Positions 13,553 through 26,215 of a DNA stretch of 64,000 nucleotides are shown one piece after another. Below the pieces are notes generated by a model. The model did no database searches. It had not been told where the DNA came from and worked only from the letters and a program-made list of their open reading frames with translations. The stretch is from Hirundichthys speculiger (taxonomy: Eukaryota > Chordata > Actinopteri > Beloniformes > Exocoetidae), in NCBI GenBank assembly GCA_018398805.1, contig JAGFBZ010000736.1, positions 496,001 through 560,000 on the forward strand, written 5' to 3'. The translations under genes were made by a program, and so were the position numbers. The first letter of the stretch is position 1. Each line of letters begins with the position of its first letter.

Positions 13553-15404
13553 GAGAGAAGTTTCTATAGACGGCCTTTTCACGTATAGACGGTTCTTCCT
13601 GGATGTAAACCGTCACGTTGCCAGCAGTTTGTCTGGCTGACCTACATTATCTGCGTCTGTTCAGTCTCTTAACGTGACGGAAATGTGACTTAAACCGAAG
13701 AGACGAGTTATTTTCAGTAATTAGAAGCAGGAAGTGGAGAAAGTCGTCATGCATCGCTGAACGTGAACAAACACATGGAGTTGAAGTGTTGACACTTGTA
13801 GCTGGAGTGACGTTTAAAAGAAAACATCTACGTCTGTAATGTTTTCAGGACGCATTTACTCATTTTTAATAAATCAATGATCCTCCTCGCTGACCTTTAT
13901 GAGCAGAAACAGTTTTAAAAGTCATGCAGATTATATCAGCTCACTGAAGCTTGTAAAAGGAGAATTTACTGCTGAACATATTAATATTAATATATTATTG
14001 AAACTGTATAATAATAGATATTATTGAACAGTGTAATATTAATGATATTATCGAACTCTATAATATATATAACAGGTGATTAAGTGGCTAGTTTGTGAAT
14101 TTTTATGCTTGAACTTCTTTTACTGAGACCTTTCCAGCCACGCCCCCTTTGGAGGAAGAAAGATTTAAAATAAAAACAAGTCAAATTTGACTTTTATTTA
14201 AAAACTGAAAGAGAATGAGGGTAGTTTTCTAAAAAAACATTTAACTAATTTCTTTTCTTAAAGTCTTTTTTCATTGCCACTAGTCTGGTCCATCAGAATA
14301 CTCTTTCAAAAATAACCAACAATTAAATAGAAATTATACATCAGCCAGCAACAGCAATAAACTCTGTCTTCATCAGTCTGGGATTTTTCCTAATTAGATT
14401 AAATTATCGTTTCAGTGTGTGCTACAAAAAAATTAGTAATCTTATTCCAGATCTGTTTTTTTGACTGCAGATCATTTGAGAGAAACTGAAAACTTAAATA
14501 ACTTAAACTTTAATCAGCTTCTGCAGCAGAACTGAATCAGTTTTACAGCCTCACAGCAAAAAAATCATGACATTGTTTAATGGAAAGAAACTTAATCTTG
14601 GTGGTTAAAAAAGGAGAACAAATGTTTTCTGACAGATGCAGCAATTAAAATGAAAATCTAATTATTAAAACCAACAAAAAATCAGAAAACAAACTGAAAT
14701 AAGTTAAATAATTGTGTTTAAAAAAATAATTTCCTGTAGATTTCATTTTGGTGAGGAACAAATTAATAGTTGTTTTTTTTAACAACAGAAAGTAATTAAT
14801 TAATGAAATGAACTACATTATATCTGAGTTTATATTTTTGTTAATCCAGTCTACTGCGTTACATTATTTCTTCAAATAAATAAAGAATTGACGAGCAATA
14901 CAACACAAGGAATATTGATCAGAATTGTGTTAAAGGTAGGGTATGCAGTTTTACGGGAACCTTTTTGTCCCTTTTAGTGGACGTCTGGAGGAAGTGGCTT
15001 TGACTGTTTTATTGCTTCCAAAATTTCTTTACGAACTTTTAAAGTTTAAATCTGGGAGCAAAGCTGAAATCATTTGGTCTCATCTGGATCTTTAGTGCAT
15101 CAATACTGGTTCCACTGGTCCACTTTCTGAAATGTGTCAACTTACTGTCATTTAGATTTTTCCTTTCGTCACTTTGTTCCACAAAATTACTATATTTTCT
15201 GGACTATAGCTTGCGATTTTTTTTTTTTTATTTATTTTTTTTTGGAGTTTTGGCTGGTCCTTCAACTAACATTTCGAAGCGACTTATGTGTCAAAAATAT
15301 CCTCCATGTTTCCATGACAACAGGACGTCGTCTACGCTCACGACAACTGAACACTGATACTGAAAAAATGAAGACTGAGAGAACACAGATACGAGACCAA
15401 AAAG
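13553..15404. other. AT-rich intron 2 segment without recognised feature
   Basis: AT-rich, no gene. The segment at 14935-14955 (TTAAAGGTAGGGTATG) matches the left end of the TTAA-flanked MITE at 55055, suggesting a further degraded copy. Confidence 0.55.
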
Positions 15405-17578
15405 GTCTAGCCCACAGCCCACAGACGAGCCCACAGCTGGAGGGACGAGCCCAAGGCTGTAGGGACGAGCCCACGGCTGGAGGAACGAGCCCACAGCTGG
15501 AAGGATGAGTCCACAGCTGGAGGGACAAGCCCACCGCTGGAGGGACGAGCCCAAGGCTGTAGGGACGAGCCCACGGCTGGAGGGACGAGCCCACGGCTGG
15601 AGGGACGAGCCCACAGCTGGAAGGATGAGTCCACAGCTGGAGGGACAAGCCCACGGCTGGAGGGACGAGCCCACAGCTGGAGGGATGAGTCCACAGCTGG
15701 AGGGACAAGCCCACAGCTGGAGGGACGAGCCCACGGCTGGAGGGACGAGCCCACGGCTGGAGGGACGAGCCCACGGCTGGAGGGACGAGCCCACAGCTGG
15801 AGGGATGAGTCCACAGCTGGAGGGACGAGCCCACGGCTGGAGGGACGAGCCCACAGCCCACAGACGAGCCCACGGCTGGAGGGACGAGCCCACAGCCCAC
15901 AGCTGGAGGGACGAGCCCACGGCTGGAGGGACGAGCCCACGGCTGGAGGGACGAGCCCACAGCTGGAGGGATGAGCCCACAGCTAGAGGGACAAGCCCAC
16001 AGATGAAGGGACGAGCCCACAGCTGGAGGGACGAGCCCACAGACAGAGGGACGAGCCCACAGCTGGAGGGACGAGCCCACAGATGGAGGGACGAGCCCAC
16101 AGATGAAGGGACGAGCCCACAGATGGAGGGACGAGCCCACATATGGAGGGACAAGCCCACAGATGGAGGGACGAGCCCACAGATGAAGGGACGAGCCCAC
16201 AGATGAAGGGACGAGCCCACAGATGGAGGGACGAGCCCACAGATGGAGGGACGAGCCCACAGATGAAGGGACCAGCCCAATGATGGAGGGACGAGCTCAC
16301 AGATGGAGGGACGAGCCCACAGATGAAGGGATGAGCCCACGACTGGAGGGACGAGCCCACAGCCCACAGACGAGCCCACGGCTGGAGGGACGAGCCCACA
16401 GCCCACAGCTGGAGGGACGAGCCCACGGTTGGAGGGACGAGCCCACGGCTGGAGGGACGAGCCCACAGCTGGAGGGATGAGCCCACAGCTAGAGGGACAA
16501 GCCCACAGATGAAGGGACGAGCCCACAGCTGGAGGGACGAGCCCACAGACAGAGGAACGAGCCCACAGCTGGAGGGACGAGCCCACAGATGGAGGGACGA
16601 GCCCACAGATGAAGGGACGAGCCCACAGATGAAGGGACGAGCCCACATATGGAAGGACAAGCCCACAGATGGAGGGACGAGCCCACAGATGAAGGGACGA
16701 GCCCACAGATGAAGGGACGAGCCCACAGATGGAGGGACGAGCCCACAGATATGGAGGGACGAGCCCACAGATGAAGGGACGAGCCCAATGATGGAGGGAC
16801 GAGCTCACAGATGGAGGGACGAGCCCACAGATGAAGGGATGAGCCCACGACTGGAGGGACGAGCCCACAGATGAAGGGACGAGCCCACAGCTGGAGGGAC
16901 GAGACCACAGATGAAGGGACGAGCCCACAGATGGAGGGACGAGCCCAGATGAGGGAGCCCACAGATGGAGGGACGACCCACAGATGGAGGAGCCCAATGA
17001 TGAAGGGACGAGCCCACAGATGAAGGGACGAGCCCAATGATGAGGACGAGCGAGCCCAATGAGAGGGACGAGCCCACAGATGAAGGGACGAGCCCAATGC
17101 TGAAGGGACGAGCCCACAGATGGAGGGACGAGCCCAATGATGAAGGGACGAGCCCACAGATGGAGGGACGAGCCCAATGATGAAGGGACGAGCCCACAGC
17201 TGGAGGGACGAGACCACAGATGGAGGGACGAGCCCACAGATGGAGGGACGAGCCCACAGATGAAGGGACGAGCCCACAGATGGAGGGACGAGCCCACAGA
17301 TGGAGGGACGAGCCCAATGATGAAGGGACGAGCCCACAGATGAAGGGACGAGCCCAAAGATGAAGGGACGAGCCCACAGATGAAGGGACGAGCCCACAGA
17401 TGAAGGGACGAGCCCACAGATGGAGGGACGAGCCCAATGATGAAGGGACGAGCCCAATGATGAAGGGACGAGCCCACAGATGAAGGGACGAGCCCACAGA
17501 TGAAGGGACAAGCCCACAGATGGAGGGACGAGCCCACAGATGAAGGGACGAGCCCACAGCTGGAGGGACGAGCCCACA
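15405..17578. repeat. 2.2-kb minisatellite, 20-bp unit GGGACGAGCCCACAGATGAA
   Basis: About 108 units of a 20-bp motif. Variants (CAGCTGGA, CGGCTGGA, CAGATGAA, CAGATGGA, CAATGATG) are zoned. A marker variant, CCACAGCCCACAGACG, recurs at 15412, 15851 and 16357. The last two are followed by long near-identical stretches, so there is a higher-order period of about 506 bp. Minus-strand frames up to 776 codons (Trp-Ala-Arg-Pro-rich) arise because the unit lacks stops; they are not genes. Confidence 0.95.
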
Positions 17579-18801
17579 TGGTCACATGGTTCATTATTTT
17601 TGTTCTCCAAGGCTGAGTCAAAAATAAAACGGGTGGAATGTTCCTTTAGCAGTTTCTGATGCTAAGGCCTGCAGGTTCCTCATCCCTCCTCTAAATTCAC
17701 GTGGAGAAGTTCTAGCGGAGTCCAGAAGCTTCAGAGGTCACACGGCGGTTCCAGAGGAGGCGGAGGGATTAGTCGTCGCTGTGATGGCGGTGGATCGATG
17801 GCATCAGGTGGTATTTTTCTGCTTCTTCACGGCTGTTAATGAGTTTGTCTTGATGGGTTGACTGTGCTGAGTCACCGTGGAGACCGGTGACTCAGCCGTC
17901 TACATGCTTCCTTCATGACTCTGTTTCTGCATCAGCTGTGGGTTGAAGGAACGACGAGTCTGATTCTGCTGGTTTCAGCTGCAGCAGATGTTTGATTTTA
18001 CCACCTGTTAGTGAATGTTCCGCGTGTTCGCGTACAATCACAGCCTCGGATAGATAATAAAAACCCTCGGTTGAACCTTTGGTCTGGGACTTTTTGTGTC
18101 GGTTTCTTGAGAAGAAAGATCCAGAACTCCATCTATTTAGGTTTTGAAAGTCTTGATCACATGGTGGTGTTCAGGTTTTGGCCGTAAACCCGTTTTAACA
18201 CTTGTTGACCAAAGCACCAGAAGACGAAGATGGTTGATGGTTGGATGAAAATAATGTCATAGATGTGGACCATCAATGGCCCTGCTGGACTGGTGACCCG
18301 TCCAGACTGGACCCTGACTGGGACAGCTGGGAGAGACTCAACCATGGGGATCCTGCTCGGTGCAAATTAAATCAGCCTTTATCATCTTAAGTTACTTTTC
18401 CAACATCTTGTGGGGTGTCTACACATTTGTTGTGACCTTATTTGATATTTCACGTCTGTGCCGCCGATGTGGACTTGAGTGACGGACCAATATTTATCTG
18501 AGTTGGTGTTTAATTTATTCTGTGGTGAGAACCACGGTCTACTGTTGTTTCGTTGGACCCATCTTTGCCGTTGTTTCCTGGTGGCTGAAAGTTCTAACAA
18601 GTTCTAACTCAACTTAAAAAAAGTAGGAAAACTTAAAAAAAAAAAAAAAAAAAAAGACAAGTTTAGTGAACTTAGTGAATTAGTTGAGCTTAATTATTCT
18701 GAGCAGTAATAAATTCAGCTTATGTATGACGAGTAAGAGTTAAGTAGCTTTTTTAAACAAGCACTACTTATTTTAATTTAGTATTTCCTAAAAATAGTTT
18801 C
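17579..18801. other. Intron 2 segment with a dispersed-repeat piece
   Basis: 18270-18350 (GACTGGTGACCCGTCCAGA... GGGACAGCTGGGAGAGACTC) resembles the very common fish repeat with TGTCCAGGGTGTACC...GCTGGGATAGGCTCCA, diverged. A 21-base A run lies near 18636. No gene. Confidence 0.5.
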
Positions 18802-19370
18802 TAGGGATGCATGATAACTGTTTTATAAAACCGATTCTGATAACTTTCAGCTCCTAAAGGCCCATACCGATAACTATCTTCTTCTGAAACTTAAATGAAG
18901 TTTCACACAATCGCCTCCATGTTTTTTTGTTTTTTTATCAGCGCTGTGCTGCAGGCTGCATTCAAGGTGTAACGTAAATTCCCACATTCTCTCGTTTGCT
19001 TGTCGTTCTTTCAGCCTTTTCTATGTTTTTTTCTTTTTTTATGTGTAACATGTGGGAAAATACTGCTAATATCAATTAAAGTCAGCAACTACCAAAATTA
19101 TGACCGAGTTAACGAGTTGTTTTCTGGCATGAGGGGGTATTCTTGATTTTCCTGATTGAGAAATCATTTTTCTGATTATGCCGACGTCACTTGAACATAA
19201 CAGTCACTGCCGGTCATTCAAGGCTCAGAGGGAGCGAGGCACTGCTGTGTTGACAGAAATATATATGTTATCGGGATTATTCATCATGATATCGGAGTTA
19301 TCGAGATGACGTCATAATTTCCTGTTATCGGCCTGATAATTATCGGGTCGATAATTATCGTGCACCCCTA
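18802..19370. mobile_element. hAT-like non-autonomous element (MITE)
   Basis: Left end TAGGGATGCATGATAA and right end TTATCGTGCACCCCTA are imperfect inverted repeats (14 of 16). ATTATCG-type subrepeats near the right end are typical of fish hAT MITEs. No transposase frame. Candidate 8-bp flanks (AATAGTTT / TATAATTT) agree at 6 of 8 positions only and are offset by one base, so the target-site duplication is not proven. Confidence 0.7.
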
Positions 19371-20106
19371 TATAATTTAGTATACTTATTTTTGGTTTTA
19401 ATTTTACAGACTAAATAACTATACTACATTGTAAGAAATCTGTTAAAAATAATGAAATGATAAAATGGTTTAGATATTTTATTGTTAGTCATTGTAAAAC
19501 TGCACGAATTTAAAAATGCTTCCAGCTGCCAGTAAAAGTGGCAGCTGCAGTTACATTAGAAAAAAAAAAAAAATAAGTCGTCTTGTACGAACTGTAGGAG
19601 CCTCGTGTGCATGTATATTTACACATCAGTCAAAACAAAGAGAAAAAGACCAACTAAGTCACCAAACTTGATGTTTATCCTCAAAATGAACATGAGTGCT
19701 TGGACTTGCTTTTAAAATAAAAAGCAACTTGAGTGGGAGTCTCTGGCGTCCCAGTCCAGTCGTGATCGGGAGTGGATTTACTGGTATGTGACGTAAAAGG
19801 CCAGGGACGAGTCTTGAATACTGTCCATCACAATGATCCCTGCAACCAGTTTGTACCCCGGAAAAGACGTTCTCTGTCAATCTCCCCAACAACGACGAGG
19901 ACTCCAACGGTTGCGGATGAAATGGCCTCGTCTGGATCCTGTGAAAACGCTCGTGCAAAAGCAATTTATGTCAGCAAGTCTTTAGATTTGATGCTCTTCA
20001 TTAAAGTTCAGTTGACTAAATTAACAAAATGGATGACGTGTTGCTGTCGGTGAACAGCATTGTCAGTTTATCTGTAGTGGAGAACGCAGCGGCAGTCTTT
20101 AGGGTT
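19371..20106. other. Intron 2 segment without recognised feature
   Basis: An open frame of 93 codons at 19772-20053 has no recognised domain and lies beside a Tc1 relic. It may be transposon-derived or chance. Confidence 0.4.
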
Positions 20107-20218
20107 TAGTGAAACAGTCCCCAAGCATGACCGAGCCAGTACCGTGCTTGACTGTTGCCAGGGTGACGTATCTCTCCTGATTCACGTGTCTCATCTTCTC
20201 CCGACCCCAAAGAAGTTG
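20107..20218 (-). pseudogene. Tc1-like transposase fragment
   Basis: The minus strand reads WGREKMRHVNQERYVTLATV followed by KHGTGSVMLGDCF. This matches the middle of Tc1/mariner transposases (FGR...VNRER...TVKHGGGSVMVWGCF). It is bounded by stops and lacks the rest of the DDE domain. Confidence 0.65.
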
Positions 20219-21387
20219 AATGAATGAACAAGAAATGATAAAGAAATGGTGAATTTAAATAAACATGGTGATACAAGAAATAAGTAATAAAAGGACTTTT
20301 TTTTTTTTTGGTTTAGAGATTATGATTCCTTTTAATGAATATTGATGGCTAAACAAATGACAATTGTCTCTTTTATTTTATTTTTTTATATTTTCTATTT
20401 AAGTACTTTAAAAAGGTCTCGTAGAACTCGTTGGATTTGTCCCGAGTGAAACAGGACGAGTGGGGACTCTGCTGTCACATCTGATGTCTAATAACAGAGA
20501 AAAAAGATTTAAACATTCATAACATAAAAACCAAACTACCAACCAAAACTGGAGTCTGCTTGAATCCTACCAGACCCTTCAAACTGTCATTTGTTTTCCT
20601 TTATACCACAACTTTACGGTCTATGTACTTTGAGTGCCTTTAAAGATTTGCAGAACTGCAGAAAGTGCGGAATAAACAATCAGGTCTGCTGAACAAATGA
20701 AAAAATAAACTTTTTCTAGCATCTAACACATAAAAATTAACTTGTTTTGGACAAACTTGACAGTGTAAATCACATTTTCCAAATCTGATATATTTTTTTT
20801 ATTTTTTCAAAGCATGCAAAACCAAATATTTATTAGTAGGATCTAATATTGCTTTCAGCACCAGTTCATTCAAAGCCTAAACATTTACACGATTAATTAA
20901 TAAAATGTTCTTTTTCAATATTAAATGAATTTTCAGTAATCTGATTGTTGTAAGGACTTGTGTTTAAGCAGCAGCAGTAGTAGGCAATAATGTGAATAGT
21001 ATTCATGTAAACATGGAAATAACGTCAGCTGAAAATCAGTGTTTCACGTAGTCCTGCCTATATTTATAGCTAATATGTGTGTATTTTCCACCCTAAAGAT
21101 GAGAAACAAATTCAAAACTCCTGGAACAGTTTCAGCAACAAACGTCTCCTTATTGACCAAAACTGGAACATCTAGACATCACAGTTAGCGATACTTCAAT
21201 AAATACGGACGGTAGCCTTCGCCAAACAAACCACAGTTGCGTTACGTTAACGATGAACCCAGAAAGCTGCTTGTTAAACAAAAATTAAAAAAACGAAAAG
21301 AAAAGTACTCACCAAATTAACGTGTAAAGTATTACGTTAGTTGGTCGAGGAGATATGTTCCCTCCAATATTTTCCTTCCACATTTCA
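20219..21387. other. AT-rich intron 2 segment without recognised feature
   Basis: No recognisable gene or element. Confidence 0.6.
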
Positions 21388-21714
21388 GGCGTGTCCGGCA
21401 GGTGTCCGGCAGGTGTTCAGCTGGTGTTCAGCTGGTGTTCAGCAGGTGTTCGGCAGGTGTCCAGCAGGTGTTTGGCAGGTGTCCAGCAGGTGTTCAGCAG
21501 GTGTTCGGCAGGTGTCCAGCAGGTGTTTGGCAGGTGTCCGGCAGGTGTTAGGCAGGTGTCCGGCAGGTGTTCAGCAGGTGTTTGGCAGGTGTCCAGCAGG
21601 TGTTCAGCAGGTGTTCGGCAGGTGTCCAGCAGGTGTTTGGCAGGTGTCCGGCAGGTGTTAGGCAGGTGTCCAGCAGGTGTTTGGCAGGTGTTCGGCTGGT
21701 GTTTGGCAGGTGTC
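21388..21714. repeat. 11/22-bp minisatellite (GGCAGGTGTTC)
   Basis: About 30 copies of an 11-bp motif, often alternating CAGGTGTCC and CAGGTGTTC to give a 22-bp period. Confidence 0.9.
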
Positions 21715-22317
21715 AGAGGCTATCGCGCACATGCAAAACTTGGCCTGGTGTTTTGCAAGTGATTGGATCTAAATAATGTAGCTGGCTCACAAGTTAAATC
21801 CAAAAATGCTACTAAATCAAAGTTAGTTTTCTGGGTAGTTTGTTCAAAGCTAAGCTAACACTTAATATTTCTTAGTACATCAGTATACATTTACAGTGTA
21901 ACAGTCTCCTCACAAAGTCCACCAGGGAGGGCGGTCACTCCAACGCTGGTTACCAGTAAAACCAGCTGGTTTATGAACCACTGAAGTTGAGGAACCAGAC
22001 TACCTGGTTTCCAGCTGTCAGAGTGCTGATGTAATTGGTCACATGACTCCTGAACGGAGGTTTTTAGAATCTGGAGTTGCGTGGGCAGACGTGTTTAAAA
22101 CACTTTCTGTCTGTGATTAGTTGCCACGTTTTGTAGTTCCTAAAGATGACCTTTACTGAGCAGCGGTCTGGTGAGTCCACCTGAGTCCACCTGAGTCCAC
22201 CTGATCAGAGAGAAAACAGTTCTGGGACCAGACTTGAGAGGAAACGATTCTTACATCTCAGGAATAAAGTCCTGACTGCGATTGTAAAGTCCTGAGCAGA
22301 AAAACAAGTGTTCCCTC
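21715..22317. other. Intron 2 segment without recognised feature
   Basis: Only a triplicated GAGTCCACCT near 22174-22203. No gene. Confidence 0.6.
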
Positions 22318-23417
22318 TAGTGCTGGGCGGTATACCGGTTCATACCGAATACCGGTGTTTATTTTTCTCATGATATGAATTTTTCATATACCGTAATACC
22401 GGTGAGTTTGTACTGTAGCTTACACAACATTGGGAACGCCGCGCAGCGGAACAAAAGTGCCGCAGAACATTGTTTGACAGGGGACTGTTTTGCAGTTGCA
22501 CTGGAGGCGCAACACGCTACTAGTTTCTGGTTAAACAGTGATGGCTGCTAACAGAGAAAGTCCCGAAGTGGAAGCTCCAGAACGGCAACATGAGACTGAG
22601 GAACTTCTTCCTAAACGAGGAGCCGTGTCTGTCGTGTGGAAGTCCTTTGGATTTAAAAAAGACGACGTCCAACAAACTACAATAATCTGCAAATGTTGCC
22701 GAGCTAAAGTTGTAGCCGCGGGAGGCAACACCAGCAATCTGCTGCACCACCAGCCGCAAACATTTGTTAGAATTTAAGAAATGCATGATGCTGAGGTCTG
22801 CGTCCTCTGCGGCTAACGCTAGTAACGTTACTGCTAACGCTAGTAACGTTACTGCTGTAGAAAAGTCAAGTCACGTGACAGTTAAAGACGCGTTTGCTAG
22901 GAGCACTGCCTATGATAAAAAAAAGTAAACGGTGGATCAAAATATCAAGCTTGCAAGTTGCATACTTACTACTATTTATTTGTTGAAATATCTCGAGAAT
23001 GTTGTTTACATTGTGTAGTTAATGTTGATTTTTTACAAAATATGTTTTTTTCAAGTTGTTTGCAAAATTAGAAAACTAAAAGGGTTCTGTATTTTAACTG
23101 CAACTATCATTCATTCTGATTCCTTCACTTAATCAGAATAAAGAGTGCCACCTCTTTGTAAATAGTATCATTTTGTGAGGCCATGCAAACCTGTATTAAT
23201 ACTAGTGGAGATATGAATGTTTTTCTACAATATTCACTCCTCGTGACAGTAAAATAGGTCATTCTAAGACAATTTACTGCAGCAATTCCTCTAAATGATT
23301 AGAAAATGTGGTTAAACACCCAGTTGTGCCTTCAAAAAAAAAAAAAAAAAAACGTGAAACCGATATAATTTTGAAAAATACCGTGATATTAATTTTTGGT
23401 CATACCGCCCAGCACTA
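22318..23417 (+). mobile_element. hAT transposon, internally deleted, 1.1 kb
   Basis: The ends are TAGTGCTGGGCGGTAT and the inverse ATACCGCCCAGCACTA, a perfect 16-bp terminal inverted repeat. They are flanked by GTTCCCTC (22310-22317) and GTTTCCTC (23418-23425), an 8-bp target duplication with one mismatch, as hAT elements make. Inside is the start of a BED-finger transposase gene (listed below), then non-coding sequence. The catalytic part is missing, so it is non-autonomous. Confidence 0.88.
22541..22777 (+). pseudogene. BED zinc-finger N-terminus of a hAT transposase (ZBED-like), frameshifted
   Basis: Starts MAANRESPEVEAPERQHETE and continues with SVVWKSFGFKKDD...IICKCCRAKVV...GGNTSNLLHH. 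This is a BED finger: aromatic VW.SFGF, the Cys pair CKCC and the GGNTSNLLHH strand-helix. The last His of the finger is displaced by a frameshift near 22755. The +1 frame continues with KHLLEFKKC and runs to a stop near 22927, including a 21-base direct duplication (NASNVTA twice). The RNaseH-like catalytic domain is absent. It would be a DNA-binding remnant only. Confidence 0.8.
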
Positions 23418-23425
23418 GTTTCCTC

Positions 23426-25470
23426 AGTTTAACCTCCAGGAAGATTAAACGGAGGGAGTTTTTCTTCATTATTTCTCTTAAACTTGTCCCACATCTGTGA
23501 TACCTGAAAATGAAATAAACTCAACACAGAATTCACTTTAATTCTCAGATTTTTAGTTTTATTTTCTTGAAAAACTGACTTTATACTTACAGTGTTGACT
23601 TTTTTTCCACCTAATTTTTTCTTTTTCGTTTTTGTAAAACTCACTTTATTCTCTTTAACTTTTCTGGTAAAATTCTCTTAATGTATATTTTGTAAAACTT
23701 AATGGTTTTTTATAGTAATCTAGAGTTTATTCTCTTAAAACTGATTGTCACTAACTAAAATGATGACTTTGTTCTCCTGATGGTTTTGATTCCTGATCTT
23801 ATTTTCCTGGTAGGTTTTAATTCAGAGGTTTTTTTTATCTCCTCTGTCGCCTCCTGCTTGTTCAACTCTGACCAGAAAGATTTGATGCAGTTTTATTTTA
23901 TTAAAGTTCAACTTTGAATCTGATGGAATAAATCAGAAGGTTTCTGTGTAAAAGCAGTAGATGCTTTAAAAATAAAATGGAACTGAATTGTGATTTATTT
24001 TTTCTTCCTAGAATTACAACTTAATTCTCTAATGTGATTTTATTTAATGTACATTTTTCCTGTAAAATGTACTTATTATGACTTTTACTCTTTTTGTTTC
24101 TGTGAAACTGTGACTTGTAATTTTCTCCTAAAACGACGGTGTTGTTGGGAGTTCTGGTCCAGTTTCGGTGGGACGGTTCTGATGGTTCTGTTAGCTGGGA
24201 GCAGCAGTGAAATGTTTTTTTTCTGATGATTTTATTCTAACACCAGATAAGTGAATCAGATCAGTTTTCGCTCCCTGGTCCTGGTCCTGGATCTGTTTGG
24301 TCCCATCTCTAATAATGAGATTTAAACTTTATTTTCCAGGTTTTTAGTCAGTAATGAAGTCGTTTCTGCTTCTTATGTTTCAGTTTAAAGGTCTGGAACA
24401 CGTTGTTGTTGTTGTTTTCTTTTATTTTTTCTTCTTCTAACTGCTTCTCCGTAGATGTGAATAAATGTGAATAAATGTCTTTGAGGATAAATAGTTCGCT
24501 CTGAGCTCTTCAGTGTTCCAGAAACATCCGCGCCGCTGCGTCGGAACCTCCACCGGGTCCATTTCTGCCGCCCCCCCCCCCACAGAGTGGGACTTTCAGA
24601 GTTAAAATGGAGGCCAAGCCTGCTGGTCACATGTCTGACACACTCCCGCGCACACGCGCTCACGCACGCGCCCGGCAGACACATATGAGCTGCAGAGGGA
24701 GGAAGGAGCGAGGAGTCCCCTCCCCCACCCTGAAAGTGTGTCACTCCTCCTCCAGAGGGGCGTGGGGAAGTCGGGGGTGTGCCGTATCACATCCAAGCGC
24801 ACGCTCACGTGGTGTGTGTGTGTGTGCGTGTGCGCGCTGCAGTGGTGTGGTTGAGCGTTTTCCTGGAAACTCAGATTTCAGCAGCTCTGGTCCTCAGATT
24901 CAGGTGGAAACAAGTTGTCAGGTGACGTGATGGGGGGCGGGGGGGGGGTCTGGTGCAGTTTTCTGGCAGGAACCGTGAATCTGCCGCCAGTTTTCACACA
25001 GAAACCGCCTCAGAATGAATGAATGAATGAATGAATATTTTTGTCCTAAACTGAAATCTTCCTCTTGTGTTTTCTGGATGAACTTCAGACTAATTTTTAA
25101 TTTTAATTACATGAATTTGGAAAAAAGAATCTTCTTGAATGTTGAATAAATGAATAAATGCCTGTATATGGATAATCAGCATCATCCAGCTGATCATCTG
25201 GAGACGTCCTTCTTTATTCTAATAATTCAGTTTATAATGATCTGTGTGTCTGGACGTGGACTCGATCCTGTTTCTGAGCAGTTCAGGCTTTTATTTTTAT
25301 TTTAGCAGTTTTATTTTTATTATCAAGTCATTATTCCTGAAATAGTGGAAGGAAATGAGTTTATTTACAGACGTGCTGTTTGTCTTAAAGGAAGGATTAT
25401 AAATACAGAAACTGTTTAAGTTGTTGATTTTAGTTAATTTAGTTAGTTAAGTTAGTTTTTTTTCTCATGT
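23426..25470. other. Intron 2 segment; CpG-rich stretch listed separately
   Basis: AT-rich on both sides of a CpG-rich block at 24510-24860. Short GAAT microsatellite at 25014-25035. No gene. Confidence 0.55.
24510..24860. promoter_or_regulatory. CpG-rich block 1 in intron 2
   Basis: Dense CpG (GCGCCGCTGCGTCGG, CACGCGCTCACGCACGCGCCCGG) in an otherwise CpG-poor intron, with a TG/CG-alternating tail near 24808-24838. Possible CpG island. No TATA or clear exon seen. Confidence 0.3.
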
Positions 25471-26215
25471 ATTGATGCTGGAAGTTATTTTTTCTCTTTT
25501 AACGTACTGATGAAGTTTTTTGATGATTTGTTTTTTAACAAGTTGATGCAGGAAGTTTGTTTTTTTTTTATTAAAAAACATTTGATGCAGAAAGTTTTTT
25601 TTCTCTTTTAAAACATATTAAAGCTGGAAGTTTATTATCCCTTTTTTTTCTTTTAATATATTGAGAAAGTTTTAGTTTTTTTTAAACATTGATGCAGAAA
25701 ATATTTTCTTCTTTTTAAGGTGATGAGGAAGTTTCTGTTTTCCTTTTGTTTTTTTTTAATAAATGTATTGATTCAGGAAGTTTTTTTTTTTTTTTTTTTT
25801 TTAAACAGTGCTGGAAGTTTGTTTTCTGTTAATATATTGAAAGTTTAAAAAAAAACATTAATGCAGAAAGTATTTTTTTCTTTTTAAGATGTTGAGAAAG
25901 TTTCTGTTTTTCTTTTGTTTTTAATACACATATTGATGCAGGAAGTTATTTTTTCTCTTTTAACGTATTGATGAAGTTTTTTTTTTTTTTTTTAAGATAT
26001 TGATGCAGGAAGTTATTTTTTCTCTTTTAACGTATTGATGAAGTTTTTTTTTTTTTTTTTAACATATTGATGCAGGAAGTTATTTTTTCTCTTTTAACGT
26101 ATTGATGAAGTTTTTTTTTTTTTAACATATTGATGCAGGAAGTTATTTTTTCTCTTTTAACGTATTGATGAAGTTTTTTTTTTTTTTTTTAACATATTGA
26201 TGCAGGAAGTTATTT
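25471..26215. repeat. Tandem repeat, 63-67-bp unit with poly-T spacer
   Basis: A core GATGCAGGAAGTTATTTTTT recurs at 25935, 26002, 26069, 26132 and 26199 (spacing 67, 67, 63, 67), each copy followed by AACGTATTGATGAAG and a T run. More diverged copies extend upstream to about 25474. Confidence 0.9.

Noticed and set aside
15291..17621. 776-codon minus-strand open frame and several overlapping frames of 177-373 codons
   Set aside because: They are translations of the 20-bp minisatellite (Trp-Ala-Arg-Pro/Gly-Leu-Val repeats). Parallel open frames exist on the other strand, and there is no domain and no start context.
19659..20053. Overlapping 93- and 101-codon frames on opposite strands
   Set aside because: No domain on either strand; proximity to a Tc1 relic suggests degraded transposon or chance.
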